Counted from the stretch's first letter, positions 17,466 to 27,236 are shown. The stretch is 64,000 nt of DNA from CAWCVR01 sp963799105 (GCA_963799105.1 CAWCVR010000010.1:248001-312000); one strand, 5' to 3'. Program-made: numbers and translations. The notes: generated by a model not told the origin, from the letters alone.

Positions 17466-18137
17466 TCAGCGACAGAGCCGTTTTGCCGTCCCCGCCAGAA
17501 ACCATTCGATGCAGCGGCCCAAGTCGCCGGTCCAATATTCGTGCGGCGCGATCGGCACGGGCTGGAATATCTGGATGAGGTTCGGGTCGGTCTTTCGAGG
17601 CAGGAGCCAGCTTCCCACGGTGAAAGCAAACCGGTCCCAACTCCCGGTCGCGGGATGGAGGTTGACGGCCAGTACGTCGAAGTCACCGAAACGGTAAGGC
17701 CGTGTCTTTTCCCCAGCCCTCTCTCCGCTCCGGGTCTTCTGGACTTCGACGACGTAAATCGTCCCCGGCTGGCAGTTCAGCGCGGCACGAGACCGGGCGG
17801 CATACCGCTTCGGTTCGCCCCTCTCCTCTCGCTGGAGTTTCACCTGAATCCTTACTTGAGTTTCGCCGCGCCGCACCAGGAAATCGTACGCCTGGTCCCC
17901 GACGATCTTCACCGCCTGCCATCCTCCCCGTTCCAGTCCCGGAAGGAATCTCTTCTCAAAAACCGCTTCGGCGAGTATCCCGCGAATCCCGCGGAGCGTG
18001 AGGAGCGAGGAGCGGGTGATCGCCGTCAGGATCTCCTCGGCCGTCGTGCTCCATTCGGTTTCGAGCGTGTGGAGCGGTATCCGCGCACGCAGATATGCGA
18101 GGATAATCCGTCGCTCGTCCTCGGCCTCGGCACTCAC
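17466..18137 (-). CDS. PD-(D/E)XK-like nuclease domain protein
   Basis: A 223-residue cytosolic protein without a signal. The central part can be read as a restriction-endonuclease-type core: Glu57 in GILAEAVFEK, Asp85 in QAYDFLVRRG and Gln98-x-Lys100 in VRIQVKLQR. This is the E...D...(Q/E)xK pattern of Mg-dependent DNA-cleaving folds. The C-terminal half (Trp- and Phe-rich) is not recognised. No methyltransferase or other restriction-modification gene adjoins it, so it may be an orphan nuclease. The fold call rests on motif spacing only. Confidence 0.5.
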   Translation of the reverse strand: MSAEAEDERRIILAYLRARIPLHTLETEWSTTAEEILTAITRSSLLTLRGIRGILAEAVFEKRFLPGLERGGWQAVKIVGDQAYDFLVRRGETQVRIQVKLQREERGEPKRYAARSRAALNCQPGTIYVVEVQKTRSGERAGEKTRPYRFGDFDVLAVNLHPATGSWDRFAFTVGSWLLPRKTDPNLIQIFQPVPIAPHEYWTGDLGRCIEWFLAGTAKRLCR

Positions 18138-18308
18138 GAGAAGTGACCCATTCGGAAGAAGGAAGGCACGGCCGCCAGTCGGACATTTCGTGAGCGGATA
18201 CAGTTGGCTCGCTGCCGTTCGATATGGTCGAGCGGACCTCGAATTTCGAGAGCCGTTCTAACAATCGTCTCGATAGCGATACGATAGAACCTGTATTGCC
18301 TTGTACAG

Positions 18309-19694
18309 ATGATTTCGATCACCCGCAATCGCGCGTTGGCCGCCAATAGCCGCCTGGTCCTGATGGCGGGTTTCGGCGGTCTGATGCTGCTGATGGTTTT
18401 CGCCGAATTCGACGGCATGCAGGCGCTCACGGAGATTCAAAGGAGCAATGACGAAATCCGCGAAGATTTTCTGCGGCGGACGCGGGTGCTGGACCGCATC
18501 CGCGCCGACCTCTACGTCTCTGGCACGTACGTACGGGACTACCTGCTAGAGAAGGAAGGCGGCAAAGCGGAAGGTCACCGGTACAGCTTGCTCGAAAGCC
18601 GCAGCGACATGGATGCGGCTCTCGGCGAATACCGGAAACTGGTGAACGGCCCGGAAGCCGGGCCATTCCAGGTACTCACGCGGGACTTGGCGTCCTATTG
18701 GAGCGCGCTCGAGCCGGTCTTAGCATGGAGCACGACCGAACGCCGGCGCGACGGGTACATCTTCCTGCGCGACGAGGTCTTCCCGCGCCGCATGGCGATG
18801 CTGGGACTGGCCGACCAGATTCGTGCGCTCAACGAAGCCCAACTGAACGCCGGTAGAGCGAGGGTGGAGGCGACGTTCTCCCAGTTCCGCCGCCGCCTCA
18901 CGTTGATTCTGGGACTCACTATCGGACTGGGCCTGCTGCTGGCCGCTTCGAGCATGCAGCGCATCTTGGGCCTGGAGAACCAGACGGCCGCGAACCTGGA
19001 CGAGATCCTGCGGGCGAGGGAAGAACTAAAGGCTCTCTCCGCCCGGCTGGTGGAGGCGCAGGAGGAGGAACGGCGTTCCATTTCGCGCGAGTTGCACGAC
19101 GAGGTGGGCCAGGCGCTAACGGGAGTACTGGTGGAGATGGCCAATCTCTCCACGCTGATTCGCGAGGGCAAGCTCGAAGCCATGGCAGAAAAGGCGGCCG
19201 GGATCAAACACGAGGTGGAGAATTCCATCAGCGTGGTGCGCAACATGGCGCTGCTGCTGCGTCCTTCGATGCTCGACGACCTCGGCCTCATCGCGGCGCT
19301 TGAATGGCAGGCGCGCGAGGTTTCCAAACGCAGTGGCTTGTGGGTGAAGGTTTCGGCCGATCAGGTTTCCGACGAGCTTCCGGAAGAGCACAAGACCTGC
19401 ATTTATCGCATCGTGCAGGAAGCTCTACACAACTGCGGGCAACACGCCAGCGCGCAGCATGTTGAAGTTGCGGTGCGGCAGGAGCCAGACCACTTGCGGC
19501 TCTTGATCCACGACGACGGCCACGGATTCGACGTGCGCCGCCAGCGCGGCATGGGGCTGCTGGGCATCGAAGAGCGAGTCAACCACCTGGGCGGCAGCTT
19601 CACCGTGGATTCAACTCCGGGATCGGGCACGTCGATCGAAGTTGTGCTGCCGCTGCGACTGCCTGCGGCGCCACCGGTGGGGGAGACGGCATGA
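18309..19694 (+). CDS. NarL-type sensor histidine kinase
   Basis: A 461-residue membrane kinase: one N-terminal helix (about residues 16-32), a roughly 150-residue extracytoplasmic helical sensor, a second helix (about 195-212), a short coiled coil, then HisKA_3 and HATPase domains. The phospho-accepting His is in SISRELHDEVGQAL near residue 262. ATP-binding landmarks are EALHNCGQHA, HDDGHGF and GMGLLGIEERV. The stop overlaps the ATG of the response regulator (ATGA), so the two are coupled. The signal sensed cannot be told. Confidence 0.9.
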   Translation: MISITRNRALAANSRLVLMAGFGGLMLLMVFAEFDGMQALTEIQRSNDEIREDFLRRTRVLDRIRADLYVSGTYVRDYLLEKEGGKAEGHRYSLLESRSDMDAALGEYRKLVNGPEAGPFQVLTRDLASYWSALEPVLAWSTTERRRDGYIFLRDEVFPRRMAMLGLADQIRALNEAQLNAGRARVEATFSQFRRRLTLILGLTIGLGLLLAASSMQRILGLENQTAANLDEILRAREELKALSARLVEAQEEERRSISRELHDEVGQALTGVLVEMANLSTLIREGKLEAMAEKAAGIKHEVENSISVVRNMALLLRPSMLDDLGLIAALEWQAREVSKRSGLWVKVSADQVSDELPEEHKTCIYRIVQEALHNCGQHASAQHVEVAVRQEPDHLRLLIHDDGHGFDVRRQRGMGLLGIEERVNHLGGSFTVDSTPGSGTSIEVVLPLRLPAAPPVGETA

Positions 19695-20341
19695 AGACCA
19701 TTCGAATTCTACTGGCCGACGATCACACGGTGGTTCGCAAGGGCCTTCGCCTGCTGCTCGAAAGCCAGCCGGGTTTCCTGGTGGTTGCCGACGCCGCCAA
19801 TGGCCGCGAAGCCGTCGCAATGGCCGAGCAGCACACACCGGATGTGGTGGTGATGGACGTCGCCATGCCCGTGCTCAACGGCATCGAGGCCGCCCGCCAG
19901 ATCACCGCCAAACAGCCGCAAACCGCGGTGGTTTTCCTGAGCATGCATTCCGACGAAGGCTACGTGCTCAAAGCCTTGAAGGCCGGCGCGCGCGCTTACA
20001 TCCTGAAGGACTCCGCGGAACACGACCTGACCAACGCGGTCCAGGCGGTGAGCGACGGCAAGGCTTTCTTCAGCCCGGCTATCAGCAAGATGCTGGTGGA
20101 AGACTACATGCGGCAGATGCAGGAGCGCCAAGTGGAAGACAGCTTCGATCTGCTCACCACGCGGGAGCGCGAGGTGCTGCAATTGCTCGCCGAGGGCAAG
20201 AACAACAAAGAGGCGGCGGCGATTCTCAACTTGAGCCTCCATACGGTGGAAACGCACCGGAGCAACATTCTTCAGAAGCTCAACCTGCACAGCGGCGCGG
20301 AAATGACTCTATATGCGATTCGCAAAGGAGTGATCAGTTGA
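19691..20341 (+). CDS. NarL/FixJ-family response regulator
   Basis: A 216-residue DNA-binding regulator, partner of the overlapping kinase. The receiver domain has acidic pair Asp10/Asp11, phospho-acceptor Asp56 in VVMDVAMP, Ser in FLSMHSDE and Lys in AYILKDSAE. The LuxR-type helix-turn-helix at the C-terminus reads TTREREVLQLLAEG then NLSLHTVETHRSNIL. No target is visible; the RND operon beyond the next 115 bases is convergent with it, so a direct link is uncertain. Confidence 0.93.
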   Translation: MKTIRILLADDHTVVRKGLRLLLESQPGFLVVADAANGREAVAMAEQHTPDVVVMDVAMPVLNGIEAARQITAKQPQTAVVFLSMHSDEGYVLKALKAGARAYILKDSAEHDLTNAVQAVSDGKAFFSPAISKMLVEDYMRQMQERQVEDSFDLLTTREREVLQLLAEGKNNKEAAAILNLSLHTVETHRSNILQKLNLHSGAEMTLYAIRKGVIS

Positions 20342-20353
20342 TGGCGGCCCGAT

Positions 20354-20430
20354 CCAGGTCTTCGACCGGGTGATGAGGTGCCTCTGCCGGGCCGCTCCCT
20401 TACGGTCGCGGTACTAGCTTTCCGGGGGTG
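20354..20430 (+). repeat. Palindromic interspersed repeat (family C, partial copy)
   Basis: The first half (TCTTCGACCGGGTGATGAGG then CTCTGCCGGGCCGCTC) matches the left part of the family C element at 54731-54856. The right arm is lost or diverged. It fills the gap between the convergent regulator and tolC-like genes. Confidence 0.5.
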
Positions 20431-20456
20431 CCGCGAAGAGAGCCAGGGAGCGCATA

Positions 20457-21731
20457 CTAATGCAGAACACCCGTCTGGAAGTCCACATTGATGTGCTGAG
20501 CCTGGTAGTCGTACCTGGCGGTGGTGTTGGCGATCTGAGCGGAGGTGAGGTTGAGCTGCGCCTGGCTCAACTCCACGATGGCTGCGAGGCCGAGGTCATA
20601 TCGGCTCTGGGAAAGGTCCATGGCAAGTTTCGCTTGCTGGAGCAACTCCTGCGTGAGCGCCATGCGGTCATAGGCCGTGGCGGCGTTCAAGTAGGCAATG
20701 CGGACATCGCGGATGACGCGGTTTTGCAGATCGTTGACGTTTGCGCTGGCGGCCTTGGCCTTTAGCTCGGCTTCGGTTTGGCGGGCCTTGAAGAGGCCGC
20801 CATTGAAAATGGGTATAGAGATATTCATGCCGATGGCGCCGTAGCGGCCGGGTATCTGCGCCTCGGCGGCTGGGGCAAAACCGGCCGTGCCCAACACGCC
20901 GACACTCGGGAAATACAACGCATGCTCCGCCTTGGCTAGGCGCTCCGCAGCGCTCTGCTGGAGGCGCAAATCCTTCAACTCGGGCCGGTTCTGGATGGCG
21001 CTAGCAATCAAGTCCTGCACGCGGTCCGGCATGGCTGAAGGCAGGGGTTCTTCGGCCAGCACGAAGGACGGCGCGCCGGGCAGTCCCATGGCTGTCGCGA
21101 GCCGGGCTTCGGCGGCTTTCAGTTCGTTCTGCGCCTGCACCTGGAGCAACTTGGCGCCAGAGAGGTTGACGTTGGCGAAGCTGACATCGAGCGTGGATCT
21201 CAATTTGCTCTCGGCGAGGGCGGACACCTGGTCCACCACCGTCTGGCGGGTCTTCACTGTCTCATCGACAACCTGCAAGACGGATTGGGCGCTGAGGACG
21301 GCGAAATAGGCGCTGCTGGTAGCCAGAAGAATGTCGGCGCGGGTGGCTTCGGTAAGCTGGTCCTGGGCTGCGGCTTGCAGTTTGGCCATGCCAACGAGAT
21401 TGCCGGTCCGGCCGAAATCCGTAATCAGTTGGCTGATGGTCAACCCGGAACCGAGGCGGTCATAGACTGCCGGGTTAGTCAGCCCACCCGCGGCGATACG
21501 GCTTCCGTTGTCGGCGCCCACGGCGGTGAAGTTACCGGAGAGGTTCGGTTGCATGGCTGCCCGATATTGATTGGGAACCTGGTTCGCGGCGGCTGCGGTG
21601 TATTTTGCCGCAAAGAACTGCGGGTTGTTCCGGATGGCCAGGCGCTGCGCTTCGGCGAGAGTGAGACGCATGGTCTGCTGGGCCTGCGCCGCGCCGGCCG
21701 CAGCCAGAGCGAGGAGAATCGATAATCGCAT
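20457..21731 (-). CDS. TolC-family outer-membrane efflux channel
   Basis: Outer-membrane and periplasmic tunnel of a tripartite efflux system. ATG 21731 gives 424 residues beginning with a signal peptide MRLSILLALAAAGAAQA; ATG 21749 in frame would place six residues before it and overlap the pump gene. Two repeated coiled-coil halves of the OEP family are recognisable (LAEAQRLAIRNNPQF...; LKDLRLQQSAAERLAKAEHA). Short beta-strand regions lie between them. It is the last gene of the RND operon. Confidence 0.9.
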   Translation of the reverse strand: MRLSILLALAAAGAAQAQQTMRLTLAEAQRLAIRNNPQFFAAKYTAAAANQVPNQYRAAMQPNLSGNFTAVGADNGSRIAAGGLTNPAVYDRLGSGLTISQLITDFGRTGNLVGMAKLQAAAQDQLTEATRADILLATSSAYFAVLSAQSVLQVVDETVKTRQTVVDQVSALAESKLRSTLDVSFANVNLSGAKLLQVQAQNELKAAEARLATAMGLPGAPSFVLAEEPLPSAMPDRVQDLIASAIQNRPELKDLRLQQSAAERLAKAEHALYFPSVGVLGTAGFAPAAEAQIPGRYGAIGMNISIPIFNGGLFKARQTEAELKAKAASANVNDLQNRVIRDVRIAYLNAATAYDRMALTQELLQQAKLAMDLSQSRYDLGLAAIVELSQAQLNLTSAQIANTTARYDYQAQHINVDFQTGVLH

Positions 21732-21732
21732 A

Positions 21733-24700
21733 TTAGTGGGACCTGCCATAGACCAGCACGTAAGTGGCTGGAACCAGGAAAACGGTGAGGGCCACCGAGA
21801 CGCTCAGACCGCCGAGAATGGCGCGAGCGAGCGGCGCGTAGGCCTCGCTGCCGGCGCCGAGCTTCAACGCCATGGGAAGCAGGCCGATGATGGTGGCGAG
21901 CGACGTCATGAGCACGGGTCGCAACCGGACCCGGCAGGCTAGCGCGACCGCATTCCGCACGTCCATCCCCTGAGAGCGGAGTTGGCGAGTGAATTCCACG
22001 ATCAGGATGCTGTTGGAAACGGCGATCCCTACCAGCATGACGACTCCCATCAGTGACATGACGTTGAGAGTGGTGCCAGTGAAGTACAGAGTGACGATAA
22101 CTCCGGCCAACCCAGGTGGCACGGCAGTGAGAATGATAAATGGATCGACAAAGGACTTGAACTGGGCCACCAGAATGAGGTAGAGCAGCACCACCGCGAG
22201 GCACAGGCCGAAGGCAAAGCGGCTGAAGGAATCGCGCATGCCCTGCACCATGCCGCGCAGTGTCACGTGCAGGCCCTCGGGCATCTTGGTCTGCGCGATA
22301 ATGCCGTCGATCGCGGTGGCGATCTTGCCCAGATCCTCATTGAGCGGGCGGACATAAATGTCGGTGGTGCGGCACAGGCTGTAGTGATCCACCTCGGTGG
22401 GCGACTGAATGCGGGTGACGTTGCTGAAGGCGTCGAGGCGGGCGGGTGCCATTCCACCGGGCCCACGCAACGGGATGGCCCGCAGATCGTTCAAATTCTT
22501 CACCTGGTTCTCGGAATACTGCACGGTCAACATATAGTCATTGCCGCTCTTGGGATCGATCCAGTAGCTGGGCGCGATCATCCCGTTGGAGGTGAGCGCG
22601 GTGATGACGTTGTCCACTACTTCGCGCTGATCGAGGCCCAGTTCGCTGGCGCGGGTGCGATCGATATCGAGGCGCAACGCGGGGTAGTCGATGTCCTGCG
22701 GAGTGTAGACGTCGGCCACGCCGGGGATTTTGCGAATCCGTGCGGAAAGTTCGAGCGCGGTATCGTGCGATTTCTGCAAGTTAGCGCCATCCACCTGGAC
22801 GTCGATGGGCGCGGGCATGCCCATATTCAGCACCGCGTCCACCAAGCCGCCTGACTGGAAGTAGGCGGTAAGTTCGGGAATCTCCTGGGCCAGCTTCGCT
22901 TTGACGCGGGCCATGTAGTCGTAGCTACCGACCTTGTGATCCTCCTTCAGGCTGACCTGTATGAAGGCGGTGTGCATGGCCGAGTTGGTAGTGTAGATGG
23001 CTGAGAAATCGGGCGTGGTGCCGATGTTGGAGACGATCATCCCGAGGTCTTGCGGGGAGACGACCTGGCGGATGAGATCTTCCACTTTGGCGATTTCATT
23101 TTCCGTAACGCTGAGGCGCGTGCCGGAAGGAGCTTTGAGGTTGATGACGAACTGGCCGGCGTCCGTGCGAGGGAAGAAGGAGAGGCCCAACCGGGGGAAT
23201 AGCAGGAGGCTGGCGGCGCAGAGAAGGCCGAAGCCCGCCAGGGTGAGGCCGGGAGAGCGCAGGGTGGCTCCCACCAGCACGTCGTAGACCTTGAGGAAAC
23301 TTTCGAAGCGGTTGTTGAACCAGATATTGAAGCGGTCGCTGGGGGTCTGTTTCTTGACGGCATGATCGACGGTGACGGGCTGTTCGTTGGAGGGCGTTCC
23401 ATGGTGCGCCGAAATCCTGATGAAGCGGGCGCAGAACAGCGGGACCACAGTGAGGGCCACAGCGAAGGAAGCGAACAGCGAGAGCGCCACGGCCAGGGCC
23501 AGCGCGGAGAACAGATACTTGCTGACGCCGTACAGGAACGTGACCGGGAAAAACACTACCACGGTGGTGAGGGTGGAGGCGAGCACAGGCAGCGCCACTT
23601 CGCGTCCACCGAGTTCGGCGGCGACGGTGGGCGATTCCCCGAGTTCCATGTGGCGGTAGATGTTTTCGAGCACCACCACGGAGTTGTCGATGAGGCGGGA
23701 AAAGGCCAGCGCCAAACCGCCCAGGACCATGCTGTTGATGGTCCCGCCCCCCATGGAAAGGGCGATGAAAGCGGCCAGGGCGGAGAGCGGAATGGAGAAG
23801 AAGACCGCCACGGTGGCGCGCATGCTTCCCAGGAAAATGAGAATCATGATGGAAGTGAGCAGCAGCCCGATGGCGCCTTCGTGAAGCAGCGTCTCGATGG
23901 CGGTTTTCACGAAAACGGACTGATCGAACACGACCTTGGTGACGAGTTGCGGGGGGACATCGACGAGATGCCGGAGAGCTTCGCGGATGCCTTCGACCAC
24001 GGCGATGGTATTGGTATCGCCGCCCTGCTTCATGACCGGCGTGTACACGGAACGCTGCCCATCGATGCGCACAACGTTGGTCTGGATCTGCTGGGCGTCT
24101 TTGGCGTAGCCGATATCGGCCACGCGGACGGACGCCTGACCCACGGTCTTGATGGGAAGCTGGTCGATCTCCTGCACAGTGGACAACTGGCTATTGGTGT
24201 AGATGTTGTAATCGAGCTGGCCGAGTTGCACGTCGCCGGCGGGGAGGATGAGGTTGGCGTTGTTGACGGAACGGACCACGTCCATGAGGCTGAGCTGGTG
24301 GGCCTCGAGCTTGTAGGGGTCGGCGTAGACCATGATCTGGCGGTATTTGCCGCCGAAGGGCTGGGGTACGCTGGCTCCTGGGGAGCCGCCGATCTGGTTG
24401 CGCACCTGAAACTGCGCCAGGTCGCGGAGCGCCGTCTCATCGAGCCCTTCACCCTTAAACGTCACCAGACAGACGGGCAGGCTGGAGGCATCGAACTTCA
24501 GGACCACGGGAGGCAGCGTGCCGGGAGGCAAGCGGCGGAGCTGCGCCATGGCGAGGTTGGAGATATTGGTGACGGCGGAATCGGCATTGGATCCGGGCTG
24601 GAAATAGACCTTGATGATGGAGACGCCGGTGAGAGATCGGGATTCGATATGGTCGATGCCGCTGGCGAGGGTGAAGAAGCGCTCGAAGCGGCTGGTGATA

Positions 24701-24879
24701 TCGGTTTCGATCTGCTCGGGAGGCATCCCGGAATAGAACGTGGCGACCACCACCACGGGAATGTTCATCGCCGGGAACATATCCACCGGCATACTGGTCA
24801 GGGTGGCGATACCGACCACGGCGATGAACAGGCAGATGACGACGATGAGGTAGGGATTTCTGATGGCAAATCCGGACAT
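21733..24879 (-). CDS. RND-family efflux pump, inner-membrane subunit
   Basis: A 1048-residue AcrB-like pump: helix 1 (YLIVVICLFIAVVGIATL), a large periplasmic porter loop, helices 2-6, a second porter loop and helices 7-12. Family landmarks such as FARF-like FCARFI and AVPPGLAGVI are present. Two residues of the AcrB proton relay differ. The helix 4 Asp-Asp pair reads RLIDNSVVVLENI (second Asp to Asn) and the helix 10 Lys position reads AVSNSILIVEF (Lys to Ser). The gene sits between adaptor and channel genes, 12 bases after the adaptor. Substrates are unknown; the sequence is nearer multidrug than metal pumps. Confidence 0.92.
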   Translation of the reverse strand: MSGFAIRNPYLIVVICLFIAVVGIATLTSMPVDMFPAMNIPVVVVATFYSGMPPEQIETDITSRFERFFTLASGIDHIESRSLTGVSIIKVYFQPGSNADSAVTNISNLAMAQLRRLPPGTLPPVVLKFDASSLPVCLVTFKGEGLDETALRDLAQFQVRNQIGGSPGASVPQPFGGKYRQIMVYADPYKLEAHQLSLMDVVRSVNNANLILPAGDVQLGQLDYNIYTNSQLSTVQEIDQLPIKTVGQASVRVADIGYAKDAQQIQTNVVRIDGQRSVYTPVMKQGGDTNTIAVVEGIREALRHLVDVPPQLVTKVVFDQSVFVKTAIETLLHEGAIGLLLTSIMILIFLGSMRATVAVFFSIPLSALAAFIALSMGGGTINSMVLGGLALAFSRLIDNSVVVLENIYRHMELGESPTVAAELGGREVALPVLASTLTTVVVFFPVTFLYGVSKYLFSALALAVALSLFASFAVALTVVPLFCARFIRISAHHGTPSNEQPVTVDHAVKKQTPSDRFNIWFNNRFESFLKVYDVLVGATLRSPGLTLAGFGLLCAASLLLFPRLGLSFFPRTDAGQFVINLKAPSGTRLSVTENEIAKVEDLIRQVVSPQDLGMIVSNIGTTPDFSAIYTTNSAMHTAFIQVSLKEDHKVGSYDYMARVKAKLAQEIPELTAYFQSGGLVDAVLNMGMPAPIDVQVDGANLQKSHDTALELSARIRKIPGVADVYTPQDIDYPALRLDIDRTRASELGLDQREVVDNVITALTSNGMIAPSYWIDPKSGNDYMLTVQYSENQVKNLNDLRAIPLRGPGGMAPARLDAFSNVTRIQSPTEVDHYSLCRTTDIYVRPLNEDLGKIATAIDGIIAQTKMPEGLHVTLRGMVQGMRDSFSRFAFGLCLAVVLLYLILVAQFKSFVDPFIILTAVPPGLAGVIVTLYFTGTTLNVMSLMGVVMLVGIAVSNSILIVEFTRQLRSQGMDVRNAVALACRVRLRPVLMTSLATIIGLLPMALKLGAGSEAYAPLARAILGGLSVSVALTVFLVPATYVLVYGRSH

Positions 24880-24891
24880 AGGGCGCCTCGG

Positions 24892-26127
24892 TTACGAGCC
24901 TGCCGCCGCGGCCATGGCGGTGAGCTTGGGCCGCACTTCCTGGCCGGCCCTGAGAGAAGCGCGGCCGGTAAGCACCACCATGTCGCCTTCATTCAGGCCG
25001 GAGCGGATTTCCACTCGGTTGGCGGTTTCGAGGCCCAACGCCACGTGGCGGACTTCCACGCGATTGTTGGGAGTGATCACCATTACCGAGCCGCCGCCAG
25101 CGGCTTCTTCGTCAATGGCCATGACTGGAACCGCAATCACGGCATCGTGGCGGGCCAGGGTGAGGTTGACTTCGGCGTACATGCCGGGGATCAGCACCAG
25201 GCTGGGGTTGGGCACGTCGACTTCGGTATCCATCGTACGGGTTTCGTAAGTCACTTTGTCGGAAAAGCGATCCACCTTGCCGGGGAACGTGCGGTTCAGA
25301 GTGGGGACGCGCACCTCCACCTGCTGTCCGATGTGGACGGCGGGGACGGCAGATTCGGGAACGGGAAGGATCAGGCGGAGCAGCCCGTTCTCCGAGAGCC
25401 GTACCACGGGCATGGCCTGCGTCTGCGAGGCCGTCCCGGCCTGGATCATGGAGCCCTTGTCGGCATAGCGCTTGGTTACTACGCCGGTGAAGGGAGCGGT
25501 GACGCGTTGATAGTCGATCATGGTCTGCACTCTCGCCGTGGAAGACTGGTCGACGTCCACCTGTTGTCCGGCGGCGGCGAGGGCCGAGTTGGCTGCGGCG
25601 AGCTGGGCTTCGGCGACCAGGTCTTTGCTTTGGGCGTCGTCGATTTCCTGTTGGGCAATCAGGCCGGGTCTCTTCTGCGAAGCCTGGAAAAGCCGGTTAT
25701 AGGAAAGGTGCGCGATATCGTGGGCCGATTTAGCTCGTGCGATCTCATCCTCGGCGCGTGTCACTTCGGATTGGCTGTGCCTGACACCGGCTTGGGACTT
25801 CCTGAGGTCGTCGGCCATTTCGGGGACCTCCAGCGTGGCCAGCAGGTCGCCCTCCCTCACGCGGTCGCCCACGTCCACGCGGATTTCCTTGACGTAACCG
25901 GAGACCTTCGCCATCACGTCGACTTCCTGAAACGGCTTGAACTCGGCGGTGAGGACGAGATCGCGCGAGAGGTCCGCGGTGGCGACCTTAGCGACAGCGA
26001 CGGTGGGGATTTCGGAGGCGGTCGAGGCGCTGGCCTGCACCTCTTTGCCGCCGCCACAGGAAGAGAGCAGAAACGCTCCCAATGCAGCGAGCAGCAAGGG
26101 AAGGATCGGTGCGGTCGATTTGCGCAT
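24892..26127 (-). CDS. RND periplasmic adaptor (HlyD/MFP), lipoprotein
   Basis: Links the pump to the TolC-like channel. The 411-residue protein has a lipoprotein signal with lipobox LLSSCGGG. A barrel-sandwich (lipoyl-like) half VMAKVSGYVKEIRVDVGDRV, a long helical hairpin (about residues 105-200), the second half APFTGVVTKRYADKGSMI, and beta-barrel and membrane-proximal domains complete it. ATG 26127 directly abuts the stop of the RraA-like gene, so the two share a transcript. Confidence 0.93.
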   Translation of the reverse strand: MRKSTAPILPLLLAALGAFLLSSCGGGKEVQASASTASEIPTVAVAKVATADLSRDLVLTAEFKPFQEVDVMAKVSGYVKEIRVDVGDRVREGDLLATLEVPEMADDLRKSQAGVRHSQSEVTRAEDEIARAKSAHDIAHLSYNRLFQASQKRPGLIAQQEIDDAQSKDLVAEAQLAAANSALAAAGQQVDVDQSSTARVQTMIDYQRVTAPFTGVVTKRYADKGSMIQAGTASQTQAMPVVRLSENGLLRLILPVPESAVPAVHIGQQVEVRVPTLNRTFPGKVDRFSDKVTYETRTMDTEVDVPNPSLVLIPGMYAEVNLTLARHDAVIAVPVMAIDEEAAGGGSVMVITPNNRVEVRHVALGLETANRVEIRSGLNEGDMVVLTGRASLRAGQEVRPKLTAMAAAAGS

Positions 26128-26841
26128 TCAGTTTCCTCGATCGGTGGTCTTGATTACTTCCAGGAGTCCTTCGGCTGAAAAGCCGGGGGATTGGCAAAAG
26201 TCGATGATGCGCTGCTCCTGGACGCGGATGCGGGCGGCCATCTCAGGCAGTTGTGCCGCGATTTCGTGCGGGATTGAGACCACGCCATGGCAATCGGCGA
26301 GAAGCAGGTCGCCCGGACGAACTTCAAGTCCGAAGATCCGCACGGGTTGACCGTAGTCCACGATGTGGGTGTAGCTGTGCGATACGGCTGCTGCGCGGGC
26401 GAACACGGGAAACTGCATGCGAGCGACGGCGGGGATATCGCGAGCCGTCCCATTGGTGATCACGCCTTCACACTGCAGGGCCTTGAGCACGGCGGCATGT
26501 ACCTCACCGACGACCGACCCCAGGCCGGATTCCGCGTGGAGATCCTGGATAACGGCAATCCGCGGCGCGGGAAGGCTTTGGATGCCGGCCCACCAATCGG
26601 TGCGATCCGAATAGTGGCTTCCCGTCATCGGTGGGTCGGAGGAACGGATTCTGGCGGTGGCTGCATAACCCAGTAAGCGCGGAAAGCCGCCAGTGAGACA
26701 CTGCAAACCGGGTCTGGTGTAGCCCTCATTGCGAAGGCGGACACCGAATCTCTCGATGGCATTGGCGATGTTGCACGTGTCGAATTGCCGGATGGCTTCC
26801 AAGATTTGCGATGGCAGCGCGTGGTCGTGATTCCCAGTCAA
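26128..26841 (-). CDS. RraA-like / HMG-aldolase family protein
   Basis: A 237-residue member of the family that includes 4-hydroxy-4-methyl-2-oxoglutarate aldolase, oxaloacetate decarboxylase and the RNase E regulator RraA. The metal/substrate core is present: GEVHAAVLKALQC, ITNGTARDIP with the conserved Arg-Asp, FPVFARA and DLLLADCHGVVSIP. The Arg-Asp pair favours enzymatic rather than purely regulatory activity. It is first in a tight operon with the efflux genes, an unusual partner; it may act on the exported compound or only share the promoter. Specific reaction not assignable. Confidence 0.8.
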   Translation of the reverse strand: MTGNHDHALPSQILEAIRQFDTCNIANAIERFGVRLRNEGYTRPGLQCLTGGFPRLLGYAATARIRSSDPPMTGSHYSDRTDWWAGIQSLPAPRIAVIQDLHAESGLGSVVGEVHAAVLKALQCEGVITNGTARDIPAVARMQFPVFARAAAVSHSYTHIVDYGQPVRIFGLEVRPGDLLLADCHGVVSIPHEIAAQLPEMAARIRVQEQRIIDFCQSPGFSAEGLLEVIKTTDRGN

Positions 26842-27236
26842 GTGCCCTCCTAATGGCCAGCATAGGTAGCGGAGGCGGCGGCGGGGAATACTCGATTGCG
26901 AGTATATTCACGGAAATCGGGCTGTATGGGCTAGACAGGCCCCTGCTCACTTCCGGTGGAAAGCCCCGAAAGTACGTGCAGGATCGCCATGTGCCGAATC
27001 GTCGAATCGCCGTCGAATCGCCGGATCAAAAGATGCTGCTCGGTGTATGCTACTCACGAAGCTGGTATGCCAAGATGGGAATTCATGCTTACAGGTCACC
27101 TGTGACTATGCCTCGACCAAAAAGCGCTGGGCAAATCCTGCTTGTGCTCACGCTCTGTTCTTTATGTGCAATTGGCGCTTACGGCTGGTCCTCTGCCTCG
27201 TTCTTACACCCATCAATCAGACAAGAAGAAAAGGCC

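Noticed and set aside
23362..26178. A 938-codon plus-strand frame antisense to the RND pump and adaptor
   Set aside because: His/Gly/Asp-rich composition typical of high-GC shadows; the minus-strand genes have clear domains.
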